Source: Bacillota bacterium | GTDB taxonomy: Bacteria; Bacillota; Bacilli; Paenibacillales; NBRC-103111 | Direction of reading: 5' to 3' | Length of the DNA: 40,474 nucleotides | Assembly: GCA_023388055.1 (NCBI GenBank) | Contig: JAEWGW010000007.1 | Coordinates: 1-40,474 of the forward strand | Shown here: in pieces, positions 26,682 to 35,307 of the stretch | Position numbering within the stretch: position 1 is the first letter of the stretch | How the letters are laid out: each line of letters opens with the position of its first letter | Translations under genes and position numbers: made by a program | The notes under the pieces: generated by a model | What the model saw: only the letters and a program-made list of their open reading frames with translations | What the model was told of the DNA's origin: nothing | Database searches by the model: none

Positions 26682-27422
26682 CTAGCCCATGTACATGCCG
26701 CCGTCCACATGGAGGGTCTGCCCGGTGAGGTAAGACGCATCCTCCGAAGCCAGGAAGCGCACCACACGGGCGATTTCCTCGGGCTGGCCCATCCGGGATA
26801 AAGGGATTTGGGGCAAGACCGCCTTATGCTCCTCCGACAGCTTATCCGTCATGTCCGTGGCGATAAAGCCGGGAGCCACAGCATTAACGGTAATACCGCG
26901 GCTGGCCAGCTCTCTGGCTGAAGCCTTGGTCAGGCCAATGACGCCTGCCTTGGCCGCCACATAATTGGCTTGGCCGACATTCCCCAACACGCCCACCACT
27001 GATGAAATATTAATAATTCTGCCGGAGCGCTGCTTCATCATCGGCCGGGTGACGGCCTTTATGCAGTTAAATACGCCCTTCAGGTTGGTATTGATCACCT
27101 CGTCGAATTGCTCTTCCCTCATCCGGATGATCAGGTTATCCCGGATAATCCCGGCATTGTTGACCAGGATATCAAGACGGCCGAAGGCTTCGATGGCCTG
27201 GCTGACCATATTCTCCGCTTCCGCGGCATTCCCCACATCCGCCTTAATGGTAATGGCGCGCCGGCCCATATTCCCGATTTCCCGGGCAACGGCGCTGGCC
27301 GCTTCCTCGCTGCCTGCATAGTTAACCGCCACATCGGCTCCTGCCGCTGCCAGCTCCAGGGCAATAGCCCGGCCAATGCCGCGGGACGCCCCGGTGACAA
27401 GAGCGGTTTTACCGGATAGCAT
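26682..27422 (-). CDS. fabG: 3-oxoacyl-ACP reductase
   Basis: 246 residues, a canonical SDR that reduces 3-oxoacyl-ACP with NADPH. TGASRGIG (residues 10-17) binds the cofactor, NNAG marks the fold, and Ser141, Tyr154 and Lys158 (in QANYVAAKAG) form the catalytic triad. The C-terminal LTGQTLHVDGGMYM is typical of FabG. AGGAGG lies 8 nt before the ATG. A small perfect stem (GTTTTTGC/GCAAAAAC, 27441-27460) lies just upstream in its leader. Operon member between fabD and acpP. Confidence 0.97.
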   Translation of the reverse strand: MLSGKTALVTGASRGIGRAIALELAAAGADVAVNYAGSEEAASAVAREIGNMGRRAITIKADVGNAAEAENMVSQAIEAFGRLDILVNNAGIIRDNLIIRMREEQFDEVINTNLKGVFNCIKAVTRPMMKQRSGRIINISSVVGVLGNVGQANYVAAKAGVIGLTKASARELASRGITVNAVAPGFIATDMTDKLSEEHKAVLPQIPLSRMGQPEEIARVVRFLASEDASYLTGQTLHVDGGMYMG

Positions 27423-27474
27423 AAGCGATCCCTCCTAAGAGTTTTTGCGCCAGCAAAAACTGGCTTCGTAAGCT

Positions 27475-28401
27475 TTACAATGAAAACGCGTTGACCGCTT
27501 CCAGGCTGTTCAGGGAATAGACGGCAACACTCTTGTCCGTCTTCTTGATCAGTCCCGCCAGCACGCTGCCGGAGCCGATCTCGATGAAGGTATCCACACC
27601 CTGGCCGATCAGCCAGGTCACAGTATCCTCCCACAGGACGGGGGAATACACCTGCTCCACCAGCAGCCTGCGGATTTCCTCCGGCTCGGTTACCGGACGG
27701 GCCGTCACATTGGCCACCACAGGTACTTCTGCAGCCGCAACAGGAAGAGCGTCCAGCACCTCAGCCAGCTTCTCTGCAGCAGGCTTCATCAGGGAGGAGT
27801 GGAAAGGACCGCTGACCTCCAGGGGAATCACCCGCTTGGCTCCGGCTTCCTTGCCCCGCTCCGCTACGGCAGCCACTCCTTCCTTGGTACCGGAGACCAC
27901 AATCTGTCCCGGACAATTCAGGTTGGCCAGCTCTACAGCTCCAACCGAGCTGCTGACCTCCGCGCACAGAGCGGCCAGCTCCTGGCGGCCTGCACCCAGT
28001 GCAGCCGCCATAGCGCCTTGTCCGCCCGGCACAGCCTGCTCCATCAGCAGACCACGTGCCCGGACCGTACGGATGGCATCCTCGAAGCTCAACGCTCCCG
28101 CAACAGCAAGCGCGCTATATTCACCCAGGCTGTGCCCGGCAACATAATCGGGACGGATGCCCTTTTCCCGGAATACCTGGTACAAGGCCAGACTGGTGGC
28201 TACCAGTGCAGGCTGGGTATTGGCGGTTTGCTTCAGCTGCTCCTCGGGACCGCCGAATACCAGCTCCGTCAACGGGAAACCCAGCATTCGGTCAGCCAGC
28301 TCATAGACCTCTTTTGCCCCGGCATGGGCTTCATACGCGTCCTTGCCCATCCCAACGGCCTGGGCTCCCTGGCCGGGAAATACAAATGCGATCTTACCCA
28401 T
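27475..28401 (-). CDS. fabD: Malonyl-CoA:ACP transacylase
   Basis: 308 residues. FabD loads malonyl groups from CoA to ACP. It begins with the typical IAFVFPGQGAQAVGMG, has the nucleophile Ser91 in AGHSLGEYSAL, and the partner histidine in VSGPFHSSLM. The ATG has AAGGAG upstream. It follows fabH with a 110-bp gap that contains a 14-bp perfect inverted repeat, and precedes fabG by 52 nt. Confidence 0.97.
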   Translation of the reverse strand: MGKIAFVFPGQGAQAVGMGKDAYEAHAGAKEVYELADRMLGFPLTELVFGGPEEQLKQTANTQPALVATSLALYQVFREKGIRPDYVAGHSLGEYSALAVAGALSFEDAIRTVRARGLLMEQAVPGGQGAMAAALGAGRQELAALCAEVSSSVGAVELANLNCPGQIVVSGTKEGVAAVAERGKEAGAKRVIPLEVSGPFHSSLMKPAAEKLAEVLDALPVAAAEVPVVANVTARPVTEPEEIRRLLVEQVYSPVLWEDTVTWLIGQGVDTFIEIGSGSVLAGLIKKTDKSVAVYSLNSLEAVNAFSL

Positions 28402-28451
28402 AACGCCACTCCTTATCGGTCATATCACTTTACTTGGGTATGTTTCCGGGG

Positions 28452-28508
28452 GTTCCCCCAAAAGTATTCGGCATCTGCTACAGAGCTTCCCGTCACTTTT
28501 GGGGGAAC
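28452..28508 (-). repeat. Perfect 14-bp inverted repeat between fabH and fabD
   Basis: GTTCCCCCAAAAGT (28452-28465) and ACTTTTGGGGGAAC (28495-28508) are exact complements around a 29-nt loop, beginning 3 bases past the fabH stop. On the transcribed strand it would form a stable stem-loop ahead of the fabD ribosome site. No T-run follows, so it is not a standard terminator. Confidence 0.75.
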
Positions 28509-28511
28509 GGT

Positions 28512-29504
28512 TTACCAGCGGATCGCTGTGGCTCCCCAGGTCAAACCGCCGCCGAACCCTACCAGCACCACACAGTCTCCCGGCTTGATCCGGCCTTCCT
28601 CATCGGCCTCGGCCAGCGCCAGCGGAATGGAGGCGGCGGACACATTGCCGTACTTGTGCAGGTTGATCATGCACTTCTCCTCCGGCAGATTCAACCGGTG
28701 CACCGCAGATTGAATGATCCGGATATTGGCCTGATGAGGCACCAGAAGATCAATATCGGACTTTTCCAGCCCGGCTTTGCGCAGAACCTCCTCCGCCGCA
28801 TTGCCCATGATGCGCACGGCGAACTTGAATACCTCGCTGCCCGCCATATAAATATAGTGCTTCTTATTGTCCACCGTGCTTTGGGAAGACGGCATCCGGG
28901 AGCCGCCGCCGGCCAGCTTCAGGAGCTCGCCGCCGGAGCCGTCTGCTCCCAGCTCGAAGGACAGGAAGCCCCGGCCCTTCGGGACCTCGCCCAGCACCAC
29001 TGCACCTGCGCCGTCGCCGAACAGAATGCAGGTATTGCGGTCCGTATAATCCGTAATTTTGGACAGGCACTCCGCGCCGATCACCAGCGCATTCTTGTAC
29101 ATGCCGGTGGCAATGAAGTTGGAGGCGCTGGCCAGGCCATAGATAAAGCCGGAGCAGGCGGCCGACAGGTCAAAAGCAGCCGCTTTCTTCGCACCCAGAC
29201 GGTTCTGGAGAATGCAGGCCGTAGACGGGAATGCGGAGTCAGGCGTTATGGTAGCCACGAGGATCAAATCCAGATCCTCCGGGGCAAGATTGGCTTTTTT
29301 CAGGGCAATCAGCGCGGCTTCATACGCCAAATCGGAGGAGGCTTCATCCTCCCGGGCGATATGCCGCTCCTTCATGCCGGTGCGGGTGACGATCCACTCG
29401 TCGTTGGTCTCCACCATTTTTTCCAGGTCGGCATTGGTAAGGATCTTCTCGGGCACATACTTGCCTGTGCTGAGAATCCCGACGGATTTCAAATTCATCA
29501 TCAT
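28512..29504 (-). CDS. fabH: Beta-ketoacyl-ACP synthase III
   Basis: 330 residues. FabH starts fatty acid synthesis by condensing acyl-CoA with malonyl-ACP; in Gram-positives it accepts branched primers. Cys117 in DLSAACSGFIYG is the nucleophile, with the catalytic His in VPHQANIRI and Asn in HKYGNVSAASIP. The first of three consecutive ATGs (29504) overlaps the plsX stop as ATGA, so translation is coupled; the second (29501) has the best spacing to GGGAG. In B. subtilis fabH lies away from plsX-fabD, whereas here it is between them. Confidence 0.96.
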   Translation of the reverse strand: MMMNLKSVGILSTGKYVPEKILTNADLEKMVETNDEWIVTRTGMKERHIAREDEASSDLAYEAALIALKKANLAPEDLDLILVATITPDSAFPSTACILQNRLGAKKAAAFDLSAACSGFIYGLASASNFIATGMYKNALVIGAECLSKITDYTDRNTCILFGDGAGAVVLGEVPKGRGFLSFELGADGSGGELLKLAGGGSRMPSSQSTVDNKKHYIYMAGSEVFKFAVRIMGNAAEEVLRKAGLEKSDIDLLVPHQANIRIIQSAVHRLNLPEEKCMINLHKYGNVSAASIPLALAEADEEGRIKPGDCVVLVGFGGGLTWGATAIRW

Positions 29505-30499
29505 TCTGCTCCCTTCCTGCTGGCGATTTCGGATGAAATGGCGCCTACCAGGTTATGTTCCAGAGCCAGCCGCGTCTGGCGGACCCCGTTCTTCACAGCC
29601 AGTGCATCGGAGGAACCATGGCTTTTCATTACAAGCCCTTTAAGTCCCAGCAACGGCGCGCCGCCATGCTCCTTGTAATCCAGTTTCTTCTTGAAGCTGC
29701 TTAAGCCCGGCTTCAGCACGGCAGCGGCCAGCTTGCTCAGGAAGGACTTGGTGAACTCCTCCTTAAGCACGGAGAAAATGGCTCCCGCCGTCCCTTCCAG
29801 CGACTTCAGCAGGATATTGCCCACAAAGCCGTCGCAAACCAGCACATCGCAATCCGCGCGGAGCACATCTCTGGCCTCCACGTTGCCCACAAAATGGATA
29901 GGTGCATTCTGCAGCAGCGGATAAGCCGCTTTGGTCAGCTCATTGCCCTTGGCCGCTTCGGTGCCTACATTCAGAAGGCCTACCCGCGGCTTCTCCACAC
30001 CATGGACCGCCTTACGGTATAAACTGCCCATAATGGCATACTGCAGCAGGTTTTCGGGAGTGGCGTCCATGTTGGCGCCCAAATCCAGGGCAAGCACCCC
30101 CTTGCCGTCCAGGGTAGGGATCATCGGGGCCAACGCAGGGCGTTCAATGCCTTCCATACGTCCCACAACCAGCAGGCCCGTGGCCATAAGCGCTCCGGTA
30201 TTGCCCGCCGAAATCATAGCGTCCGCTTCATTCTCCCTCACCAGCCGGCCAGCTACTACCATGGAGGAGTCCTTTTTGCGGCGTACGGCCTTAACGGGCT
30301 CATCCTCCGCCTCCACCACCTCAGAGGCATGCCGGATGCTCAGGTTGGAGGGCATCTCCGGCAGCAGGGAACGGATGGTATCCTCCGGACCCACCAGAAT
30401 AATCGACGTATCCGGCCACTCCTTGGCTGCTGCCAGCGCACCCTCCACCACTGCCTTGGGAGCATGGTCCCCGCCCATGGCATCAATTGCGATCCGCAT
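29501..30499 (-). CDS. plsX: Phosphate acyltransferase PlsX
   Basis: 332 residues. PlsX converts acyl-ACP and phosphate to acyl-phosphate for PlsY, the first step of phospholipid synthesis. The N-terminus MRIAIDAMGGDHAPKAVVEG is diagnostic, followed by ADAMISAGNTGALMATGL and CDVLVCDGFVGNILLKSLEG. ATG 30499 has GGGGG with an 8-nt gap and overlaps the 3' end of fapR by 17 nt; the longer open frame is not needed. It is coupled to both fapR and fabH. Confidence 0.97.
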   Translation of the reverse strand: MRIAIDAMGGDHAPKAVVEGALAAAKEWPDTSIILVGPEDTIRSLLPEMPSNLSIRHASEVVEAEDEPVKAVRRKKDSSMVVAGRLVRENEADAMISAGNTGALMATGLLVVGRMEGIERPALAPMIPTLDGKGVLALDLGANMDATPENLLQYAIMGSLYRKAVHGVEKPRVGLLNVGTEAAKGNELTKAAYPLLQNAPIHFVGNVEARDVLRADCDVLVCDGFVGNILLKSLEGTAGAIFSVLKEEFTKSFLSKLAAAVLKPGLSSFKKKLDYKEHGGAPLLGLKGLVMKSHGSSDALAVKNGVRQTRLALEHNLVGAISSEIASRKGAE

Positions 30500-31112
30500 C
30501 CCGTAATCCCCCTTCATCCGTTTCCCCCGGTATGGCAATCGGCATGGCTTCCTCCGATTGACGTTCTTTATAGGAATGATAAATCAGAAACCGACCCTCA
30601 AACGCCAGATCGTCCTGCACATAGCTTTTGACCTCCACCCGCGCCTTTCCCTTGGACAGGGAGAGCACGTATGCCTTGGCAATCACCCGTTCCCCCAGCT
30701 TCACAGTCCGGATAAAGCGGATGTCCGCCGATGCCGTCAAGGCCACCTCGTCATTAATAACCGCAACCGCCAGAGAGTTGGCCTGGGAAAAAATATGATG
30801 CCCCCGTGCAATCTGATTGCGCAAAAACACATGCTCCTCGCGGATTTCGAACATGGAAATGCCGCTTTTGTCCAACTGCAGATCAATCACTTCACCGATG
30901 ACCTCATCAGGTCCGATAGAACGCACCTGGTCATAGGATTGCTCGGCCATAGCCTTGATCCGCTCCCGCAGCTCCGGAATCCCCAGCTCCAGCCGGTCCA
31001 GCCGGATGGTCTGGATGCTGACATGAAAGGACTTCATCAGCTCCTCATCCGTCACAAACGGGTTTTCCTTTATTAATATCGCCAGCCTTTCCTGGCGCTC
31101 TCGCTTGGGCAT
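30483..31112 (-). CDS. fapR: Fatty acid and phospholipid biosynthesis repressor FapR
   Basis: 209 residues. FapR represses the fap regulon and is released by malonyl-CoA. The N-terminal DeoR-like helix-turn-helix (RERQERLAILIKENPFVTDEELMKSFHVSIQTIRLDRLELGIPELRERI) is followed by a hotdog-fold effector domain (SMFEIREEHVFLRNQIARGHHIFSQANSLAVAVI). It leads the operon, with its operator about 127 bp upstream, so autoregulation is expected. The ATG has only a weak, distant purine site; no other in-frame start exists before a stop. The C-terminal tail beyond the hotdog domain is slightly long. Confidence 0.96.
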   Translation of the reverse strand: MPKRERQERLAILIKENPFVTDEELMKSFHVSIQTIRLDRLELGIPELRERIKAMAEQSYDQVRSIGPDEVIGEVIDLQLDKSGISMFEIREEHVFLRNQIARGHHIFSQANSLAVAVINDEVALTASADIRFIRTVKLGERVIAKAYVLSLSKGKARVEVKSYVQDDLAFEGRFLIYHSYKERQSEEAMPIAIPGETDEGGLRDADRN

Positions 31113-31238
31113 CCGTACGATGGCGCAACACCGCCTTCTTTAACTTTCCAATCCGCAACAGGTCTAATATTACATCTTTTTGGTACTGCTCGTCGAGTAT
31201 TATCCGCGGCATGCTGCGCCGGATTTTTGCTATGTAGT

Positions 31239-31257
31239 TTTAATACCTGGTGCTAAA
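31239..31257 (-). promoter_or_regulatory. FapR operator in front of fapR
   Basis: TTTAATACCTGGTGCTAAA is an imperfect palindrome close to the FapR consensus (TTAGTACC, spacer, GGTACTAA-like). On the minus strand TATACT lies immediately upstream as a possible -10, so repressor binding would cover the transcription start. This is the arrangement known for fapR in Bacillus. Confidence 0.8.
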
Positions 31258-31280
31258 TTTTAGTATAACGAATTATCCGC

Positions 31281-31310
31281 AAAAAGAAAAGCCCCCCAAC
31301 AGGGAGGCTT
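31281..31310 (-). terminator. Terminator of the sigma factor/DUF4367 operon
   Basis: On the minus strand GCCTCCC pairs with GGGGGGC around TGTT (one mismatch) and is followed by TTTTCTTTTT. It lies directly upstream of the fapR promoter region, keeping the two transcription units apart. Confidence 0.75.
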
Positions 31311-31351
31311 CGGAATTGCAAAGGTGTTCCGAAATACAGCAGCGGACGACG

Positions 31352-32323
31352 TTATTTGGCGGAAAGCGGCTCTATCGATTCGGCCATTCTGATCAACTGG
31401 CGGTTATCCAGCTTCACGCCGGATTTCCCGGTCATAATGCTGTAGAGAACACCATCCTTCTCCCAGTCGATGGTTTTGCCTCCTATGATCACGGCATCAA
31501 CTCCGCTTACCCGTACTTGCTCCACTTTGTGCTCCGTGGACATGGCATAGGCGGTTTCCTCATCGGCCAGCCGTTCCTGGATATGGATGGTTTTACCCGT
31601 AGCCGGGTTGAGGTAATACACATCCAGGTACTTATCCCCCTTCTTGTATACCTCGGCCCGGTCAAATACGAACCCCTCCGGCACATAAGCAGGCAGCCCT
31701 GCCTTAAAGGCGGTGTATTCCGGAATGTCCGCGGAATCCCCAATCCGGATAATTTCAGGATCCGGCTGCTCCTCCATCTGCTTACGGGTGATTATCTCCC
31801 CGTTGGCTACACCAGCTATTTCCTCACCCTCCGCGGTATAAAAGGGTTTTTCATGCCCGGCCCACTCCTCTACGAGTTTACCGTCCTTGGTAAAAATCTT
31901 ACCCTTCAATTCAGCAGGAAACGGCATGGTCTCCGGCCGGGATTCCTCCATTTGGGAGACGGTGATGTGTCCCAACGAGATGGTACGGACCACGGAACGC
32001 ATCCAATCTCCGGCGAAGGAGGTGGGAGCAAGCAGCAGCACAGCCAACAAGCAGGAAGCGGCAGCGATTGCACCCGTTCTTGCCAGCCTCCACCGGGGAG
32101 TCCGCCGGAGGCTCGTGCTTCCGGGTTGAGCAGCCTTTAGGACGCGTTGCCGAACGGCATCCTTGTGGTTTCCTCCGGTTCGGACGGCTCCGGATAATGC
32201 CACACCCAGCTCCAGCATATTGGTATGTTCCTTGGACCTGTCAGCCGATTGGGGGACTTCCCCGCTTTCCAGGCTCATATCCAACTCTTTTACAAAGGTA
32301 CGTATCATTCTTTTCTCACTCAT
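31352..32323 (-). CDS. Membrane protein with DUF4367-like domain, probable anti-sigma partner
   Basis: 323 residues. A cytoplasmic N-terminal region of about 80 residues precedes one membrane segment at 82-103 (ARTGAIAAASCLLAVLLLAP). The extracellular part ends in a DUF4367-like domain (LPAYVPEGFVFDRAEVYKKGDKYLDVYYLNPATGKTIHIQE... VRVSGVDAVIIGGK... LDNRQLIRMAESIEPL). Proteins of this shape are commonly paired with ECF sigma factors. The ATG overlaps the sigma gene's stop by 8 nt, so the two are translationally coupled. No zinc-binding anti-sigma motif (HxxxCxxC) is present, so the anti-sigma role rests on context. Confidence 0.8.
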   Translation of the reverse strand: MSEKRMIRTFVKELDMSLESGEVPQSADRSKEHTNMLELGVALSGAVRTGGNHKDAVRQRVLKAAQPGSTSLRRTPRWRLARTGAIAAASCLLAVLLLAPTSFAGDWMRSVVRTISLGHITVSQMEESRPETMPFPAELKGKIFTKDGKLVEEWAGHEKPFYTAEGEEIAGVANGEIITRKQMEEQPDPEIIRIGDSADIPEYTAFKAGLPAYVPEGFVFDRAEVYKKGDKYLDVYYLNPATGKTIHIQERLADEETAYAMSTEHKVEQVRVSGVDAVIIGGKTIDWEKDGVLYSIMTGKSGVKLDNRQLIRMAESIEPLSAK

Positions 32324-32906
32324 GGCAGCCCTTCCTCTCCAGTTCCATTCTCAGTTTTTTCATGGACCGGTACAGCGTTACACCCACATTGCTTTCGCTC
32401 ATTCCGGCAAGCCTGGCAATCTCTCCATTCTTGAGCTCCGCTCCGAACTTCAGCGCCAGAATGCTGCGTTCCTTCGGCTTCAGCACGGACAGGGCCTGGA
32501 GCAGGTTATCCTTGGCCTCCCCGGCAAGAGCCATGGCCTCGGGAGTTTTGCCGGCGGAAGGCGCATGTTTAATCGCCTCCAGCGAAAAAAACCTCCGCCT
32601 CTGCTGCTGGCGGCCATAATCATTGACGGCGTTCTTGGCGATGGCAAACAGCCACACCTCAAACGGCGCTTTATCCTCCCGGAAGGAAGCGAACCGGCTC
32701 CATACACGTTCGAACACCTGGCTTGTCAGATCCTCGGCCGTATATTCGCATGTGACCCGGTAGCGGATGTAGCGGAACACACGCTCATAATACAGCTCGA
32801 AGACCGCTCCGAAGGAAGCTTGCGGCAAACCGGCATTTGGCCGTTCCGCGGCTGCATCACACATCTCCTCCGCAAGCGCCAGAGGTATGGTTTGCGGCTG
32901 TGTCAT
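32316..32906 (-). CDS. ECF-family RNA polymerase sigma factor
   Basis: 196 residues with only sigma regions 2 and 4. Region 2 covers about 35-100 (FELYYERVFRYIRYRVTCEYTAEDLTSQVFERVW, FEVWLFAIAKNAVNDYGRQ) and region 4 about 135-190 (LSVLKPKERSILALKFGAELKNGEIARLAGMSESNVGVTLYRSMKKLR). GAAGGG precedes the ATG. It is encoded with a single-span membrane partner, the usual layout for an envelope-stress or signal-responsive ECF system. The signal and regulon cannot be told; I could not place a confident ECF promoter upstream. Confidence 0.93.
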   Translation of the reverse strand: MTQPQTIPLALAEEMCDAAAERPNAGLPQASFGAVFELYYERVFRYIRYRVTCEYTAEDLTSQVFERVWSRFASFREDKAPFEVWLFAIAKNAVNDYGRQQQRRRFFSLEAIKHAPSAGKTPEAMALAGEAKDNLLQALSVLKPKERSILALKFGAELKNGEIARLAGMSESNVGVTLYRSMKKLRMELERKGCHE

Positions 32907-33074
32907 TCTTGTCCCTTCTTTCTGCTAGCGTCTCATTACTTGTGCTGGATGTGTTTGAACATCCGCAGCCCTGATGGCAGGGCGCCCTGTGCCACAGCCT
33001 GCGGTTGTCCGTTTACGTACACCTGTTAATACGCTGAGGAATCCGATCCATTACATAACTGGGGTAAAAAAATA

Positions 33075-33110
33075 GCAAAAAAGCGCTCCGCCCGTTAAGG
33101 GGGAGCGCTT
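33075..33110 (-). terminator. Terminator after rpmF
   Basis: AGCGCTCC pairs perfectly with GGAGCGCT around a 12-nt loop, followed on the minus strand by TTTTTTGC. It lies 20 bases past the rpmF stop. Confidence 0.9.
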
Positions 33111-33129
33111 CATGCGCTAGGAAGCGAGA

Positions 33130-33303
33130 TTATTGCTTGATAATCTCTCTCTTCTTGTAAGTTCCGCAAACCTTGCACACCCGGTGCGAAAGTTTCAATT
33201 CGCCGCATTGGTCGCATTTAACCATGCCGGGGACTTCCAATTTGAAGTGAGTACGGCGCTTGTCGCGACGAGTCTTGGAAATTTTTCTAAAAGGGACTGC
33301 CAT
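33130..33303 (-). CDS. rpmF: 50S ribosomal protein L32
   Basis: 57 residues, the normal length. It starts AVPFRKISKTRRDKRRTHFK and carries two zinc-knuckle pairs, CDQC and CKVC, the zinc-binding form of L32. The ATG at 33303 has GGAGG with a 7-nt gap. It lies 47 nt downstream of the yceD-family gene, the almost universal yceD-rpmF pairing, and ends at a strong terminator. Confidence 0.97.
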   Translation of the reverse strand: MAVPFRKISKTRRDKRRTHFKLEVPGMVKCDQCGELKLSHRVCKVCGTYKKREIIKQ

Positions 33304-33350
33304 GTTCCCACCTCCTTCAACAAATTACCATCCATAATCGCCTGGAGCGC

Positions 33351-33857
33351 TTATTGCTTAAAAAAATCAGCCAGTCCCGCCAGCCGCGGATCAATGCTGT
33401 CATTGCTGCAGCCGCAGGGCTTCTCATTGAGATTGGTCCCGCATTGGGGGCACAATCCCTTGCAGCCGGAGCTGCATAAAGGAGCCAGTGGCAATGCCAG
33501 CCACACCGCTTCTTCCACATAGGGATCCAGCGTAATGTGATCGTCCGTTACCAGATGCACTTCGTCCTGATCTTCCTGGGGGACAGCGTCAGGCCGGGAT
33601 GCGAACCGTTCCCGGAAGGGAACTGCAAGGGTCTCATCCACAGGGGTCAAACAGCGGGAGCATAGAGAGTGAACCTTGAAGCGGAGTGTTCCTTCCACCT
33701 CGGCCAATCCCCCTTGGGAATGGGCGTTAAGTTCGGCTTCCAGCTTGCCCACAATCTGAATGTCCTCGCGCCCGGTAAAAACCCCGGAGAGATCGAAGAC
33801 GCCCTTGAGCGCAACAGAAGCATTTTTTTGAGCTAATTCCCGGATGCTTATCATCAT
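33351..33857 (-). CDS. yceD: YceD family protein (DUF177)
   Basis: 168 residues. The family is linked to 23S rRNA or ribosome metabolism and almost always precedes rpmF. Two cysteine pairs, CSRC near residue 67 and CKGLCPQCGTNLNEKPCGC near the C-terminus, suggest metal binding. The ISIRELAQKNASVALKG start and VHLVTDDHITLDPYVEEAVWLALPL segment are typical. ATG 33857 has GGGGTGAT with a good gap; the frame is open to 33926 but that part is unlike the family. The molecular function remains poorly defined. Confidence 0.92.
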   Translation of the reverse strand: MMISIRELAQKNASVALKGVFDLSGVFTGREDIQIVGKLEAELNAHSQGGLAEVEGTLRFKVHSLCSRCLTPVDETLAVPFRERFASRPDAVPQEDQDEVHLVTDDHITLDPYVEEAVWLALPLAPLCSSGCKGLCPQCGTNLNEKPCGCSNDSIDPRLAGLADFFKQ

Positions 33858-34008
33858 TGTTATCACCCCAAACAAACAAAATTTATTATATCGATTTTCA
33901 GTAGGTTTTGTCAACGTCTCATTCAAGATTTGATAAGAAAAATGTGGTATATTCTTAAAGTATGGCTAAAAGAACGGGATAAAATGCAGGTTTAGCTGGA
34001 GGACCGTC

Positions 34009-35283
34009 ATGAAAACAGTCGGCATAATTGTAGAATACAACCCGTTGCACAACGGACATGTGCATCATTTTGAGGCGTCCAAGCAGGCCGCCGGGGCGGA
34101 AGCCTGTGTTGCCGTGATGAGCGGGCATTTTTTGCAGCGGGGCGAACCCGCCGTCGTCAATAAGTGGGCCCGTGCCGAAATGGCCCTCCACATGGGCGCC
34201 GACGTGGTCATCGAGCTGCCGGTGGCCTATGCCTGCCAGCCGGCGGAATGGTTCGCCTACGGCGCCGTCAGGCTCCTGGACGCTACCGGCGTGGTGGACG
34301 CGCTGTGCTTCGGCAGCGAGGAGGGGACCCTGGAGCCGCTGTCCCGTCTGGCTGGACTGCTCCACCACGAAGACAGCACCTTCCGCAGCCTGCTGCAGGA
34401 GGAGCTGAAGCAGGGCTCCAGCTATCCCGCTGCGTATGCCGCGACTGTCCGCCGGTTCGACGCAAACAACGGCACTGACGGCCTCCTGACGGCCTTGGAC
34501 CAGCCCAATACCATTCTGGGCCTCCATTATATGCTGGCGCTGCAGCGTCTGCAAAGCTCTATTGTGCCGCTGTCGGTGGTCCGGCGGGAGGCCGGCTTTC
34601 ACCAGGCCGACATTACGGGAGAATCCATTGCCAGTGCTACCGCCCTGCGCAAGCTTATGTTCCGCACGGGCTGGAGGTCGCCGGATGAAGCGGCACTCCG
34701 GGAAATTGCTCCGTATGTGCCGTCCTATACACTGGACATTCTCTTACGGGAGTATGCCGCAGGCCGGGGTCCCTTGTGCTGGGAGCATTACGCCAAGCCT
34801 CTGTTCACCCAGCTGCTCTCCCGTCCGGAAGAGGAGTTGCGGCAGCTCCATGAGGTCACCGAAGGATTGGAGAACCGGATCAAACAAAGCTTGGCCCAAC
34901 TGCCGGCAGATGCTTCCTCTCCGGTGGAATCCCTTCTGGATGTGCTCAAAACCAAGCGTTATACCCGCACCAAGCTGCAGCGAATGCTCCTGCGGATTCT
35001 TCTGGGACACTCGCAGCAAAGCCTTAGCCGGGAGAGTCTGCAAACTGGTCCTCCGTGCATCCGGGTGCTGGGCTTCAGCTCCAAGGGAAGAATCCTGCTG
35101 AAGCGAATGCGCGATACCGCCTCCCTGCCCGTTCTAACACGTGCCGCCGCCGCCGAGGACCCCACCTGGCTCGGGATGGATATCCGGGCAAGCGCCGTAT
35201 ACAGCCTGGGCTACCGGGAGCTGGATCCCTCCCAGTGGCAGCGGGACTTCACGGAGCCTCCGCTGCAGCTGGACCGGGAGTAA
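34009..35283 (+). CDS. tmcAL: tRNA(Met) cytidine acetate ligase
   Basis: 424 residues, formerly YlbM. TmcAL activates acetate with ATP and forms N4-acetylcytidine at the wobble base of elongator tRNA-Met. The nucleotidyltransferase-type motif GIIVEYNPLHNGHVHHF has HNGH at residues 14-17; further conserved pieces are AVMSGHFLQRGEPAVVNKWARAEMALHMGADVVIELP, ITGESIASATALR and RRILLG-like KLQRMLLRILLG. GGAGG lies 6 nt before the ATG. It is divergent from yceD-rpmF and converges with ylbL, only 24 nt away and with no visible terminator. Confidence 0.95.
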   Translation: MKTVGIIVEYNPLHNGHVHHFEASKQAAGAEACVAVMSGHFLQRGEPAVVNKWARAEMALHMGADVVIELPVAYACQPAEWFAYGAVRLLDATGVVDALCFGSEEGTLEPLSRLAGLLHHEDSTFRSLLQEELKQGSSYPAAYAATVRRFDANNGTDGLLTALDQPNTILGLHYMLALQRLQSSIVPLSVVRREAGFHQADITGESIASATALRKLMFRTGWRSPDEAALREIAPYVPSYTLDILLREYAAGRGPLCWEHYAKPLFTQLLSRPEEELRQLHEVTEGLENRIKQSLAQLPADASSPVESLLDVLKTKRYTRTKLQRMLLRILLGHSQQSLSRESLQTGPPCIRVLGFSSKGRILLKRMRDTASLPVLTRAAAAEDPTWLGMDIRASAVYSLGYRELDPSQWQRDFTEPPLQLDRE

Positions 35284-35307
35284 GCAACTGCGCCTCCCCT
35301 GCGTTCT

